From contig ML241305.1 in the NCBI GenBank assembly GCA_005239435.1, positions 124,001-188,000 on the forward strand: a stretch of 64,000 bases of DNA, given 5' to 3'. Shown here in pieces: positions 16,431 through 25,001 of the stretch; the stretch's first letter is position 1; every line of letters begins with the position of its first letter. The translations under genes and the position numbers were made by a program. This DNA comes from Halorussus salinisoli (GTDB taxonomy: Archaea > Halobacteriota > Halobacteria > Halobacteriales > Haladaptataceae). A model generated the notes under the pieces. The model worked only from the letters and a program-made list of their open reading frames with translations, had not been told where the DNA came from and did no database searches.

Positions 16431-18500
16431 TCAGCGACTCCGACGAATTAGCAACAGCGCGGCCGCCACCAGGGCGACGAGCGCGACGCCGATGCCGAAG
16501 CCGGGGATGCCACCGTCGCCACCATCGCCGGGGGTGGTCGTGGTGGTCTCCGTAGTGGTCGTCGTTTCGGTCGTCGTCGTTTCAGTCGTCGTCGTTTCGG
16601 TCGTGGTGGTCGTCGTGGTCGTGGTCGTCGTTTCAGTCGTCGTGGTCGTCGTCGGCTCTGCAGCACCGGCCTCAGCGATTACACCGCCGACCTCGTCGGA
16701 TGCGCCGTTGGCCGAAGCCGAGACAGTGACGTCAGTTCCGGGTTCCACGTCACTGAAGTCGAACGGAGCCACGAAGGTACCGTCGTCTTGGACGGTCGCC
16801 GTCGCGGTCCGGACGAACTGGTCCGACTGGACCTGAACGTTGAACGTGGTGCCGGCGGTGATGCTGGTCTCGCCCGAGATGTTCGTCTCGCTGGACGGGA
16901 GCGTGAGCCGGTCGCTCTCGTTCAGTCCCGTGAACTCGAGGGAACGCTCCTCGACGCTGAAGCTCGTGCTGGCAGTCTGGGTCTCGTCAAAGAGCGGACT
17001 GCTCTCGTGAATCTTGAACTCCACGTCGTAGACGTCACCGGCCTCGATGTCGTTGGCCTGAGTGTCGACGACGGCGAAGAACGTGTTGTTCTCCTCGTCG
17101 AAGTACACTCGCTCGGCGGACGAGCCGTCGAACGTGTTGCCGTCGGCGTTCGCGCCGGGGTTCGTCTGCGTGAAGTTCAACGCGTAGTTGTCGTCGGTAC
17201 TGTTGTCGAGTTGGGCCCGGCTGGTGAAGTTGCCGTAGAGGCCCGACGCGCGGACCTGCACGACCGCGAGGTCCTGCACGGCGACGGAGTCATCGTCGGC
17301 GACGTTCTCGAGGAGACCGCTGACCTCGTCGGGGAGGTTGCCGGTCCCCGTTCGCGGGTGTGCCCAGACCTTCGCACCGTCGACGGAGCCCTGCTCAAGC
17401 ACGAGTTGGGTGACGTCCTGGACCGAGTCACCGACGCCGACGGTCATCTCGTAGGTACCCGACGCGATGGGGTCCCGAACAGGTTGGCCCTGCGTCATGT
17501 CTCTGCCCGAGTAGACGCCTTGGTTGCCGTGCACCCGTACGGCGTCTTCGCCCGCGGCGTCGACGAACTCGGTCGGGTCGGCACTGCCAGCGGTCGCGTA
17601 GGTGTTGAAGTCGAGAGCGACCTCTCCGTCACTGTTGTTGTCGTAGACGGTGAAGTTAGCCATCCAGTTGACCGCGTCGCCACCGATTGTGACGGTAGTG
17701 CTCGGGGTGTTCGAGAGGTCGACGGTAAACGTGGCGTTGTCACCGCGTTGCTCCGAGACGATACCGTCACCAGTGAAAGACGACGTCGCATCGCCGCCCT
17801 CGGTGACGTTGATGCTGGCGTCGGCCGTCGCGCCAGTGTCGTTCACCTCGACGGTGAACGTGTAGTTGTCGGCGTCGATACCGCTGAAGTTCGCCTCGAG
17901 GGTGTCCGTCCGGATGTTCTCGATGGCGACTGCGCTATCCGTCGGAACTGGAGACTGATCTCCCTCGTCCAGAATATTCTGTAACTGGCCTCGCGTCAGT
18001 CCTTCGGCGGAGACGGTCGCGTTGTATCCGGCGCGCCTGGATTCGAGGGTAAGCGTTGTCGAAGTGTCGAACCTATTGTCGACGGAATCGTCCTCGAAGG
18101 ACGCGTTCAGGTCCTGAGACGCGACGGAGAAGTTCGCGATCGGCTGGTCGGTCTGAGCAATCTGGAGTCGGTAGTCACCCTCCAGGTCGCTCGTATCGAA
18201 CCTGACGTCGCCCGTCTCGTTGGTGAAAATCTCCTTGGCGAGGTCACCGTCGTTGTCGCCCCCAGCGACGACGATCTCCAACTTCGTATCGTCGGCGCGT
18301 TCGTCCGTTTCGCTCTGTACGTTGTTATAGTACAGCCTCTGTCCTTGCCAGTACCGCTCGCCTTCCTGCAACTCTTCGCCATCGTCGGGGCCGTAGTTCG
18401 CGGCGGTCGTACCGGCGAAGACAGCGGTTCCCGCGAACACGGACGCGACGAGCATCGCTGTCAGGAAGACGCTCCGGAGTTTGCCAGTTGTCGTTGTCAT
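16431..18500 (-). CDS. S-layer glycoprotein 2 with PGF-CTERM anchor
   Basis: A 689-residue paralogue of the S-layer protein at 13866, alignable end to end: signal peptide KLRSVFLTAML, shared ANYG mature start, the WQGQ.L.NNVQ block, NYTFTVEV.DTGATAD, SFSVEERSLEFTGLNESD, a Thr-rich stalk and GIPGFGIG plus membrane helix and RRSR. The ATG at 18500 is chosen because it matches the start of the paralogue exactly (MTTTTGKLRS); earlier in-frame ATGs at 18518 and 18530 exist. The stalk is almost pure Thr/Glu. Which copy makes the lattice, or whether both do, cannot be told. Confidence 0.93.
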   Translation of the reverse strand: MTTTTGKLRSVFLTAMLVASVFAGTAVFAGTTAANYGPDDGEELQEGERYWQGQRLYYNNVQSETDERADDTKLEIVVAGGDNDGDLAKEIFTNETGDVRFDTSDLEGDYRLQIAQTDQPIANFSVASQDLNASFEDDSVDNRFDTSTTLTLESRRAGYNATVSAEGLTRGQLQNILDEGDQSPVPTDSAVAIENIRTDTLEANFSGIDADNYTFTVEVNDTGATADASINVTEGGDATSSFTGDGIVSEQRGDNATFTVDLSNTPSTTVTIGGDAVNWMANFTVYDNNSDGEVALDFNTYATAGSADPTEFVDAAGEDAVRVHGNQGVYSGRDMTQGQPVRDPIASGTYEMTVGVGDSVQDVTQLVLEQGSVDGAKVWAHPRTGTGNLPDEVSGLLENVADDDSVAVQDLAVVQVRASGLYGNFTSRAQLDNSTDDNYALNFTQTNPGANADGNTFDGSSAERVYFDEENNTFFAVVDTQANDIEAGDVYDVEFKIHESSPLFDETQTASTSFSVEERSLEFTGLNESDRLTLPSSETNISGETSITAGTTFNVQVQSDQFVRTATATVQDDGTFVAPFDFSDVEPGTDVTVSASANGASDEVGGVIAEAGAAEPTTTTTTETTTTTTTTTTTETTTTETTTTETTTTTETTTTTPGDGGDGGIPGFGIGVALVALVAAALLLIRRSR

Positions 18501-18645
18501 GGTTAGTTTAGTACTCATCGGCGTCAGCACCTTTCCCGTGCCCGTTGGGAAACCCGGAACCGCACTGGGCGGAGAACACCTGTACTCGCTGCTGTCGCCA
18601 TGGGTAGGGGTTGCAGTTCAAGAGTTAAGCGCAATTTATAAGTGC
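18501..18645 (-). promoter_or_regulatory. Promoter and long conserved leader of S-layer gene 2
   Basis: TTTATAAG at 18635-18642 is the TATA-like box, about 137 nt before the ATG, matching the spacing at S-layer gene 1. The downstream leader is closely similar to that of gene 1. A 25-codon upstream frame begins at 18601 and stops at 18524; it aligns without gaps to the first 25 codons of the frame in leader 1, both ending in Glu-Arg-Cys at that point. Confidence 0.7.
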
Positions 18646-19012
18646 CTTGTGGCGACGTTGGCCGGGAATCATCCGTTAGAACGCCAGTAACCGCTGATTA
18701 CCGGGTTTCGATGGTACCGGTTTCCACACTACCCGTGACGACACGACGGAAAACTGTAGCGCTCCTCCGATGTTCACGCAGAACGACTGTTCGGTAGCGC
18801 GCCGCAGCGAGAACCTCGAAGCAGAGGAGCACCGGCGACGGACGAATCCGGTTCGAGACTCGGACTGCAAGAGGTAAGCCAGCAGGTGAGGAACTCGTCG
18901 AGAACGTCCGTCTGTTCGTCGCGCTCGATAACCTCGATTTCGTGCAACCTTTTACTGCGCTCGCTCCCTCCGGTCGCTCGCTTGCAAAACGTCGATGAAA
19001 AATACAGCCGTC
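18646..19012. other. Spacer with a duplicated fragment of the glyoxalase 3' end
   Basis: No intact gene. Positions 18916-18944 repeat 29 bp of the glyoxalase gene 3' end (19017-19045) exactly. Between them lies CAACCTTTTACTGCGCTC at 18945-18962, similar to the inverted-repeat arm next to tRNA-Arg at 32323. The stretch 18650-18900 holds nothing I recognise. Confidence 0.5.
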
Positions 19013-19774
19013 CTACTCGTCGCGCTCGATAACCTCGATTTCGTGACTGTCCACGTCCTTGGTGAAGGCGTAGCGGTTGTCGCAGGACTCGGGGTCGCGG
19101 TAGTCTTCGGCGTCCCGTTCCATCAGCGTCGCCCAGTCGTCCTGGAGGTCGTCGGCGCGGACGGCGAGGTGACCCCACGCGTCGCCCAACTCGTACGTGC
19201 GCCCGTCGTAGTTGTACGTGAGTTCGACCGCCATCGCCTCGTCGGCCGCCCCTTCGGGTTTCACGAAGTAGTTGGCGAAGGTGTCGGACTCCCAGCGGCC
19301 GGTGTGTTCGTACTCCAGTTTTCGGGTGTACCACCCGAGCGCGGCGTCGGCGTCTTCGACGCGAATCATGGTGTGGTCAAGGCTCCAGCGCGCGCCGTAA
19401 TCGCGCTCGACTATCTCGACCTCGTGGCCGTCCGGGTCCGTGACGAAGGCGTAGGAACCGCCGCAGGAGTCGGGGTCGCGGTAGTCCTCGACGCCCTCGT
19501 CCATCAGTTGCTCGTAGGCGTCGTACACGTCGTCGACGCGCACGGCGATGTGACCCCAGCCGTCGCCCATCTCGTAGGACCGGCCGTCGTGGTTGTAGGT
19601 GATTTCGAGGACCGCGCCCTCGTCGTGAACGTCCTCGGGACCGAGGTAGACGTTCGTGAACGTGTCGGCCTCCCAGCGACCCTTCTCTTCGTAGTCGAGG
19701 TGATCCTGATACCAGTCGAGGGTCTCGTCCAGGTCCTCTACGCGCATCATCACGTGGTCGAGCGTGGCGTTCAT
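19013..19774 (-). CDS. Tandem glyoxalase/VOC-domain protein
   Basis: A 253-residue protein made of two homologous VOC (glyoxalase) domains, each about 120 residues and starting LDHVMIRVEDxDxxLxWY. Each carries the metal-ligand pattern: His in DHxMxRV, Glu in EITYN or ELTYN, His in WGHIAVR or WGHLAVR, and the final HEVEIVER or HEIEVIER. It is annotated in haloarchaea as lactoylglutathione lyase, but these cells lack glutathione, so a different thiol or substrate is likely. The ATG at 19774 is chosen because it immediately precedes domain 1. Its 3' end is partly duplicated downstream. Confidence 0.9.
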   Translation of the reverse strand: MNATLDHVMMRVEDLDETLDWYQDHLDYEEKGRWEADTFTNVYLGPEDVHDEGAVLEITYNHDGRSYEMGDGWGHIAVRVDDVYDAYEQLMDEGVEDYRDPDSCGGSYAFVTDPDGHEVEIVERDYGARWSLDHTMIRVEDADAALGWYTRKLEYEHTGRWESDTFANYFVKPEGAADEAMAVELTYNYDGRTYELGDAWGHLAVRADDLQDDWATLMERDAEDYRDPESCDNRYAFTKDVDSHEIEVIERDE

Positions 19775-19940
19775 GACGCTTCGAAGTAGATGGTTCCGAA
19801 GCGAAAAGGATACCGTTCGCGGAAACGCGGCGTCCCTAACCAGTTCAGTACGCGGAGACGTGGTCACGGGGGTACGTGGGGACGTAGGAACGCGGACACG
19901 CACGTCGGAACGTGGGCACGTGACCGCGCGGGCGACTCTG

Positions 19941-20369
19941 TTACAGTATGGACCGGACGTCCGGCCAGTGGAACCACCACGCTGCAGTCCAGAGCAGGAC
20001 CGTCCCGACTGGAATCACCGGAGAGTCCGGCCGGAACAGGCCGACCGAGAACCAGAGGTCGCTCAGACCCGCGAGGACGAGGAGGCCGCCGGTCACTCGC
20101 CGGTCCTCCCGGTCCGGCGCGATCCACCCGACGAAAGCGTTGGCGACCGCGAGCGAGTACAGAAACGTTGCGACGGGCCACGCCAGCAGTCGCCGGGGAA
20201 GCCCCGCGGTGTGGACCAGCAGGTAGTCCGTCAGCGTCGTGACGTGGACCGGTGTCGTAGTCATCAGTCCCCACGCGAACACGAGGTCGCCCGAGGCGAG
20301 GACCGACCACGGAACGACAGCGATGGCGAGAAGCGCGAGCAGTCGCCGAGGGTCGGTCCGGTCGGCCAT
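19941..20369 (-). CDS. Small haloarchaeal four-helix membrane protein (TIGR04206-like)
   Basis: A 142-residue integral membrane protein with four predicted membrane helices (LLALLAIAVVPWSVL, LLAWPVATFLYSLAV, GGLLVLAGLSDLWFSV, PVGTVLLWTAAWWF). It looks like the uncharacterised TIGR04206 family, from memory. The ATG at 20369 overlaps the stop of the DRG GTPase upstream (ATGA arrangement), so the two are likely co-translated. No catalytic motif is visible. Confidence 0.75.
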   Translation of the reverse strand: MADRTDPRRLLALLAIAVVPWSVLASGDLVFAWGLMTTTPVHVTTLTDYLLVHTAGLPRRLLAWPVATFLYSLAVANAFVGWIAPDREDRRVTGGLLVLAGLSDLWFSVGLFRPDSPVIPVGTVLLWTAAWWFHWPDVRSIL

Positions 20370-21478
20370 CACTTCCGGACGACGAGTCGGAGTACGTCCT
20401 CGTCGGCGAGTTCGTGGTCCTTGCCGACCTGTTGCTCGTCGTGCTTGGCGCTCGGCCCGCTCACGCGCGCGAACCGGAACCGGTCTTCGAGTTCGCCGCC
20501 GAGTCGTCGGGCCGCGTCGCCGACCGTCGAACCCTTCGGGAGGACCAGCGGTTCCTCGCGGTCGACCCCGCGACCGGGCTTGTCCATGTAGATGCGCATC
20601 AGGCCCAGTTCCTTCCAGATGGTCTCTTTGAGCGAGTCGAGACCCTTCTCCTCCTCGGCGGAGATGAAAATGGCTTCCTCCGGGTCGATGTCGTGTTCGC
20701 GGAGGTCCTCCTTGACGGTCTCCACGTAGTCCGGTTCGATGAGGTCCACTTTGTTGACCGAGACGATGGAGGGGATGTACTCGCGGTTGTCCATCACGCC
20801 GTCCACGAGTCGGTCGATGTCGACCTGCTCGCGGATGGTCACGTCTGCGTTGACGTAGCCGTGTTCCCGGAGTACCTCCTTGATTACGTCCTTCGGGAGG
20901 TCGAGGTCCACGCTGGCGGTCACGCGAATACCGCCCTTGCCCTTCTTCGAGATTTTGACGCTCGGCGGTTCCTGGTCGAGTCGAATCTTGTTCGCGTAGA
21001 GTTCCTTCTTGAGTCGCTCGTACTGGTCGATTTCGAACACCGAGAGGACGAACACCACGAGGTCCGCGGCGCGGACGACAGACAGGACCTCCTGGCCGCC
21101 ACCGCGGCCCTGGGCCGCGCCTTCGATGAGGCCCGGCACGTCGAGCAGTTGGATGTTCGCACCGTTGTACTGGAGCATCCCGGGGTTGACGTTGAGCGTC
21201 GTGAACTCGTAATCCCCGACTTCGCTCTCGGCAGCGGTCAGCGAGTTCAGCAGCGTGGACTTCCCGACGCTCGGGAAGCCGACGAACGCGACGGTGGCGT
21301 CGCCGTGTTTCTCGACGTGGTAGCCTTCGCCTCCGCCAGCGGAGGACTGGTTTTCGAGTTTCTCCTTCTTTTCCGCGAGCTTGGCCTTCAGCCGTCCGAT
21401 GTGCGCCTCCGTGGATTTGTTGTACGGAGTCTCGGCTATCTCCTCGCGGAGGTCCTCGATTTCTTCCTCCAGTCCCAT
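20369..21478 (-). CDS. DRG-family (Obg-like) GTPase
   Basis: A 369-residue developmentally-regulated GTP-binding protein. It has an N-terminal coiled helical region (residues 1-45, KLKAKLAEKKEKLE), G1 GFPSVGKST at 67-75, G3 DVPGLIEGA at 113-121, G4 NKVD at 242-245, and a C-terminal TGS domain (LPKGSTVGDAARRLGGELEDRF). DRG proteins bind the ribosome and are universal in archaea and eukaryotes. The ATG at 21478 gives the typical MGLEEEIEDL start. It is followed by an overlapping small membrane protein gene. Confidence 0.95.
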   Translation of the reverse strand: MGLEEEIEDLREEIAETPYNKSTEAHIGRLKAKLAEKKEKLENQSSAGGGEGYHVEKHGDATVAFVGFPSVGKSTLLNSLTAAESEVGDYEFTTLNVNPGMLQYNGANIQLLDVPGLIEGAAQGRGGGQEVLSVVRAADLVVFVLSVFEIDQYERLKKELYANKIRLDQEPPSVKISKKGKGGIRVTASVDLDLPKDVIKEVLREHGYVNADVTIREQVDIDRLVDGVMDNREYIPSIVSVNKVDLIEPDYVETVKEDLREHDIDPEEAIFISAEEEKGLDSLKETIWKELGLMRIYMDKPGRGVDREEPLVLPKGSTVGDAARRLGGELEDRFRFARVSGPSAKHDEQQVGKDHELADEDVLRLVVRK

Positions 21479-21601
21479 TACCAGTGAGTCGGCCGTGCGG
21501 GCCGAAAAAGCCTTTCTTTCTGTGGGGCGTCGCGCCAACGCCGTACTCTTCCGTGACTTCGACACGTTAATACGGTGGTGGCGAACATCTCGCAGACGAC
21601 G

Positions 21602-21877
21602 ATGCCGGACCCCTCGACGCTTCGGGACAGCACGCAAATCGTTCTAGCAGCCGACGTGTTGGACGGGTTCCGGGAGGACCTCGACGAGCAGTTCACGCTG
21701 ACGTTCTTCGAGATGGACGTCGGTGGCGGCGGAGAGCCCGAAACGGGGGGTGCCGACGAGAACGGTGGGGCCGACGAAAACGGCGAAACCGGCGGCTACG
21801 TCCGCCTCATCGGGAGCCCGGTCGAAATCAAAGCTGCCAGTGAGTTTCTGAGTCGGCAGGGCGTGAGTATCCGGTGA
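21602..21877 (+). CDS. Small conserved-looking protein upstream of L11
   Basis: A 91-residue protein. The N-terminus (STQIVLAADVLDGFREDLDEQFTL) and C-terminus (GYVRLIGSPVEIKAASEFLSRQG) look like one small beta-alpha domain, similar in pattern to a KH or PurS-sized module, interrupted by a Gly/Asp/Glu insert in which GGADENG occurs twice. The ATG at 21602 lies 30 nt after TTAATA (21567-21572), consistent with a leaderless start. It precedes rpl11 by 55 nt on the same strand and may be co-transcribed. No function is known to me. Confidence 0.65.
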   Translation: MPDPSTLRDSTQIVLAADVLDGFREDLDEQFTLTFFEMDVGGGGEPETGGADENGGADENGETGGYVRLIGSPVEIKAASEFLSRQGVSIR

Positions 21878-21932
21878 GTTCGCCGGCGACCGAAAGATAA
21901 GCCTTAAAACTGCTCCGGGGGTTCGTTTAGGT

Positions 21933-22421
21933 ATGGCTGAGACGATAGAAGTACTCGTCCCCGGTGGGCAGGCGGACCCCGGTCCGCCGCTCGGTCCGGA
22001 ACTCGGACCCACCCCGGTTAACGTACAGGAGGTCGTCAACCAGATTAACGACCAGACCGAAGCTTTCGACGGTACCGAGGTCCCCGTGACCATCACTGTC
22101 GAAGACGACGGTAGCTTCGAGATCGAAGTGGGCGTCCCGCCGACGGCGGCGCTCATCAAGGACGAGGCCGGTTTCGACACCGGAAGCGGCGAACCCCAGA
22201 AGGACTTCGTCGCGGACCTCTCCATCGACCAAGTGAAGAAGATCGCCGAGCAGAAACACCCCGACCTGCTCGCGTACGACACGAAGAACGCCGCGAAGGA
22301 GATCGTCGGCACCTGCGCCTCGCTCGGCGTCACCATCGAGGGCGACGACGCCCGCGAATTCAAGGAGAAGGTGGACGCCGGCGAGTACGACGACGTCCTT
22401 CTCGCAGAAGCGGAAGCATAG
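21933..22421 (+). CDS. rpl11: Ribosomal protein L11 (uL11)
   Basis: A 162-residue archaeal L11 with the RNA-binding N-terminus (VPGGQADPGPPLGPELGP) and C-terminal domain (VKKIAEQKHPDLLAYDTKNAAKEIVGTCASLGVTI) that forms the GTPase-associated centre stalk base with 23S rRNA. A TTAAAACT TATA-like sequence about 27 nt before the ATG suggests a leaderless start. Unusually, the L1-L10-L12 genes that often follow it in haloarchaea are not downstream here; a transcription regulator on the opposite strand is. Confidence 0.97.
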   Translation: MAETIEVLVPGGQADPGPPLGPELGPTPVNVQEVVNQINDQTEAFDGTEVPVTITVEDDGSFEIEVGVPPTAALIKDEAGFDTGSGEPQKDFVADLSIDQVKKIAEQKHPDLLAYDTKNAAKEIVGTCASLGVTIEGDDAREFKEKVDAGEYDDVLLAEAEA

Positions 22422-22574
22422 ATAGCGACTCTCTCGTTCCTGCTTTCACTTCGCTCGGTAGTCGAGAGTATCGCTCTCGGCGGACGAGTCGACACGACCG
22501 CAGTCGCTGGCGAGATAGCGAGCGAAGAAGACGAATTCTACGGCACTCGCCACGACGATTCCGGACCGAGTGAC

Positions 22575-22964
22575 TTACTGGCTGACGCCGAGCGTGCGAA
22601 AGTTCGAGGTTCGAGCGGTGTGGGACGGGCCGGGTTCGCGCTCGCGGGTACACCGGAGGAGCGGGCCGAGTTCGGCCCCTCGGTCCGCGAGCTCCACTGT
22701 GCCGTCCTCTCGGTCGTACTCGACTGCGTCGGCCGCGGCGAGTTTCGGCAGGTGGGAGTGAATCAGCGAGATTTCGACCGACTGGGAGTCGGTCTCGTCG
22801 CGGTCGTCCGACTGCCACGCGGCGATGCGGCGAGCGAGTTCCTCGACGGAGGTTCGGCCGTTGCGCTCGAGCGCGTAGAGGACGCCGCGACGTCGGGCGT
22901 CTCGGAGGAGGTCGAAAGCCGCACTTACGTCGTCGATGGTCTCGTTTCGGGGTTGGTCCGACAT
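22575..22964 (-). CDS. Winged-helix regulator-like protein (DUF7344-like)
   Basis: A 129-residue protein with a winged helix-turn-helix: ALERNGRTSVEELARRIAAW (residues ~32-51), then LIHSHLPKLAAADAVEYDREDGTVEL, the recognition helix and wing. This arrangement is typical of the large haloarchaeal DUF7344 family, whose members are presumed DNA-binding regulators. No sensor domain is visible. It lies convergent to rpl11 and divergent from coaBC. Confidence 0.8.
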   Translation of the reverse strand: MSDQPRNETIDDVSAAFDLLRDARRRGVLYALERNGRTSVEELARRIAAWQSDDRDETDSQSVEISLIHSHLPKLAAADAVEYDREDGTVELADRGAELGPLLRCTREREPGPSHTARTSNFRTLGVSQ

Positions 22965-23167
22965 ACGATAATTTCGTGGGGTGCAGGGTACATTAACCGG
23001 GCCGTCGCTCCCGTCGATTGCAACGAATTCGTTTCGACCGTTGCAACTGTTTCAATGTCGTATTAATATTTTTTAAACCCTGTTAGAGACCATCGTCGTC
23101 GGCGTTCTCGAAGATGGACGACCGCAACCCGTACCTCTTTAACCTATCAGGAACCGAAGAGAGAGTA

Positions 23168-24322
23168 ATGCTCGCGGGAGTCAACGTCGCGCTCGGGGTC
23201 ACAGGTAGCATCGCGGCGGTGAAGGTGGTCGAGTTGGCTCACGAACTCCGCCGCCGCGGCGCGTCGGTCCGCGCGGTCACGACCAGTAGCTCTCGAAGTA
23301 TCGTTCACCCGTGGGCGGTCGAGTTCGCCACCGAAAACCCGGTCGTCACGGAGATTACCGGACAGGTCGAACACGTCGAGTTGTGCGGCCGGGACGGGTG
23401 GGCCGACGTGTTCCTCGTCGCGCCCGCCACCGCGAACACGGTCGGCAAGATAGCGGCGGCCATCGACGACACGCCGGTCACGACGTGCGCGACGACCGCA
23501 CTCGGTGCGGGCGTACCGGTCGTAATCGCGCCCGCCATGCACGAACCCATGTACGACCACCCCGGCGTCCTCGACGCCATCGACAGGGTGGAGTCGTGGG
23601 GCGTCGAGTTCGTGGATCCCCGGGTCGAGGAGGGGAAGGCCAAAATCGCCACCGAGGACGCCATCGCGCTGGACGTCGCGCGCGCCGCCTCGCCCGACCT
23701 GTTCGAGGGCGCGAACGTCGTCGTGACTAGCGGCGCGACTAGCGAACCCATCGACCCGGTGCGCGTGTTGACCAACCGAGCCTCGGGGAAGACCGGGCGG
23801 GCGGTCGCCCGCGCGTGCTACGCGCTCGGCGCGGACGTAACGCTGGTTCACGACGGCGAGGACGCACCCTACGCCGACGTCGTGCAGGTCGAGACGGCCG
23901 CGGAGATGACCGAGGAGACCCTCGACCGCGTAGAGGGCGGGGCCGCAGACGCCCTCGTCTCGGCCGCGGCCATCTCGGACTACACCGTCGAGTCGGCCGA
24001 CGAGAAGATTCGGTCGGGCCAGGACCTCACGCTCGACCTGACGCCGACGCCGAAACTCATCGACGCCGTGAGAGAAGCGAGCGACCTCCCCGTCGTCGGG
24101 TTCAAGGCCGAAACGACGACCGACGACGAGGCGATGGTTCGAGAGGCCCGCGAGACGCTCCGGCGGGCGGACCTCTCCTTCGTCGTCGCCAACGACGCCA
24201 GCGTGATGGGCGACGACGAGACTCGGACGCTGTTCGTCCGAGAGAACAGCATTCGGGAGTACCGGGGGACGAAATCGGAGTTGGGGTGGCAGGTGGCCGA
24301 GGAGTTGGCCGACGAACTGTAA
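23168..24322 (+). CDS. coaBC: Bifunctional phosphopantothenoylcysteine decarboxylase/synthetase
   Basis: A 384-residue two-domain enzyme of coenzyme A synthesis. The N-terminal CoaC flavodoxin-like decarboxylase domain has GVTGSIAAVK, the His in IVHPWAVEF, PATANTVGKIA and the APAMHEPM loop. The C-terminal CoaB domain has TSGATSEPIDPVR, NRASGKTG, AAISDYTV and FKAET, which joins cysteine to phosphopantothenate (CTP- or ATP-dependent). The start at 23168 gives the family N-terminus; a CTTTAAC box about 28 nt upstream suggests a leaderless mRNA. An upstream ATG at 23114 would add an unconserved tail. Confidence 0.93.
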   Translation: MLAGVNVALGVTGSIAAVKVVELAHELRRRGASVRAVTTSSSRSIVHPWAVEFATENPVVTEITGQVEHVELCGRDGWADVFLVAPATANTVGKIAAAIDDTPVTTCATTALGAGVPVVIAPAMHEPMYDHPGVLDAIDRVESWGVEFVDPRVEEGKAKIATEDAIALDVARAASPDLFEGANVVVTSGATSEPIDPVRVLTNRASGKTGRAVARACYALGADVTLVHDGEDAPYADVVQVETAAEMTEETLDRVEGGAADALVSAAAISDYTVESADEKIRSGQDLTLDLTPTPKLIDAVREASDLPVVGFKAETTTDDEAMVREARETLRRADLSFVVANDASVMGDDETRTLFVRENSIREYRGTKSELGWQVAEELADEL

Positions 24323-24369
24323 ATTTCTGTAACATTCCTATACGTTGTTTTAACGACGCTGTGAGTTTC

Positions 24370-24717
24370 TCAGTCCGACCGTGTCTCCTCGGACCCTTCC
24401 TCGGGCCACTCGGCCTCCTGCCCGAAGAACGGCACGCCCATCTTCTGGGCCGACCGGGAGATGAGGTGCGCGCCGGTCGGCGCGGTGATGAACAGGAAGA
24501 CGATGCCGACCAGGGAGGTCAGACCCGCCCCTTGCGGGCCGTAGTAGGCGAACCCCGCTAGGAGGATCGACGAGGCCCCCAGCGTGGCCGCCTTACTGCT
24601 GGCGTGCATCCGGTTGTACACGTCGGGGAACCGAATCAGGCCGACCGTACCGACCAGGAGGAAGAAGGCCCCGACGACGACGAGCGCCGCGACGACGAAC
24701 TGCTGAATCACGTTCAT
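24370..24717 (-). CDS. mnhG: Mrp-type Na+/H+ antiporter subunit G
   Basis: A 115-residue protein with three membrane helices and the MnhG/MrpG signature VGTVGLIRFPDVYNRMHASSKA near residues 22-41. It is the last gene of the minus-strand mnhABCDEFG operon, and its start overlaps the end of mnhF by 4 nt. The small subunit is required for assembly of the multi-subunit Na+ (or K+)/H+ antiporter in the cytoplasmic membrane. It converges on coaBC with a 47-bp AT-rich gap. Confidence 0.93.
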   Translation of the reverse strand: MNVIQQFVVAALVVVGAFFLLVGTVGLIRFPDVYNRMHASSKAATLGASSILLAGFAYYGPQGAGLTSLVGIVFLFITAPTGAHLISRSAQKMGVPFFGQEAEWPEEGSEETRSD

Positions 24718-25001
24718 TCGATGATGTCACCCTCGGTTACGTACTGACTGACTGCGATGGTGCTGATGAACCCGATGATGGCGAGGACGAGGCTCACCGT
24801 GACGAACAGGCCTTCGCCGGTCGCCAGCGCGAACAGCGCCGCGATGGCGACGACGTTCGTGGCGATGGTATCGAGCGCGACCACCCGGTCGGGGACCGTC
24901 GGCCCTTCGATGACGCGGTAGCCCGCGAGCAGGGTGAGCGCGGCGGTGAGGACGAGCGCGCCGTTCACGACCGTCCCGAGGAGCGCCGGGTCACTCGCCA
25001 T
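24714..25001 (-). CDS. mnhF: Mrp-type Na+/H+ antiporter subunit F
   Basis: A 95-residue protein with three membrane helices and the MnhF signature YRVIEGPTVPDRVVALDTIATN. The ATG at 25001 overlaps the mnhE stop region (24991-25001), and an alternative GTG-type start nine nt upstream is less likely. Overlapping neighbours on both sides show tight translational coupling in the mnh operon. Confidence 0.92.
   Translation of the reverse strand: MASDPALLGTVVNGALVLTAALTLLAGYRVIEGPTVPDRVVALDTIATNVVAIAALFALATGEGLFVTVSLVLAIIGFISTIAVSQYVTEGDIIE

Noticed and set aside
16535..16665. GTCGTCGTTTCGGTC repeats
   Set aside because: Again the Thr-rich stalk of S-layer protein 2, read on the other strand.
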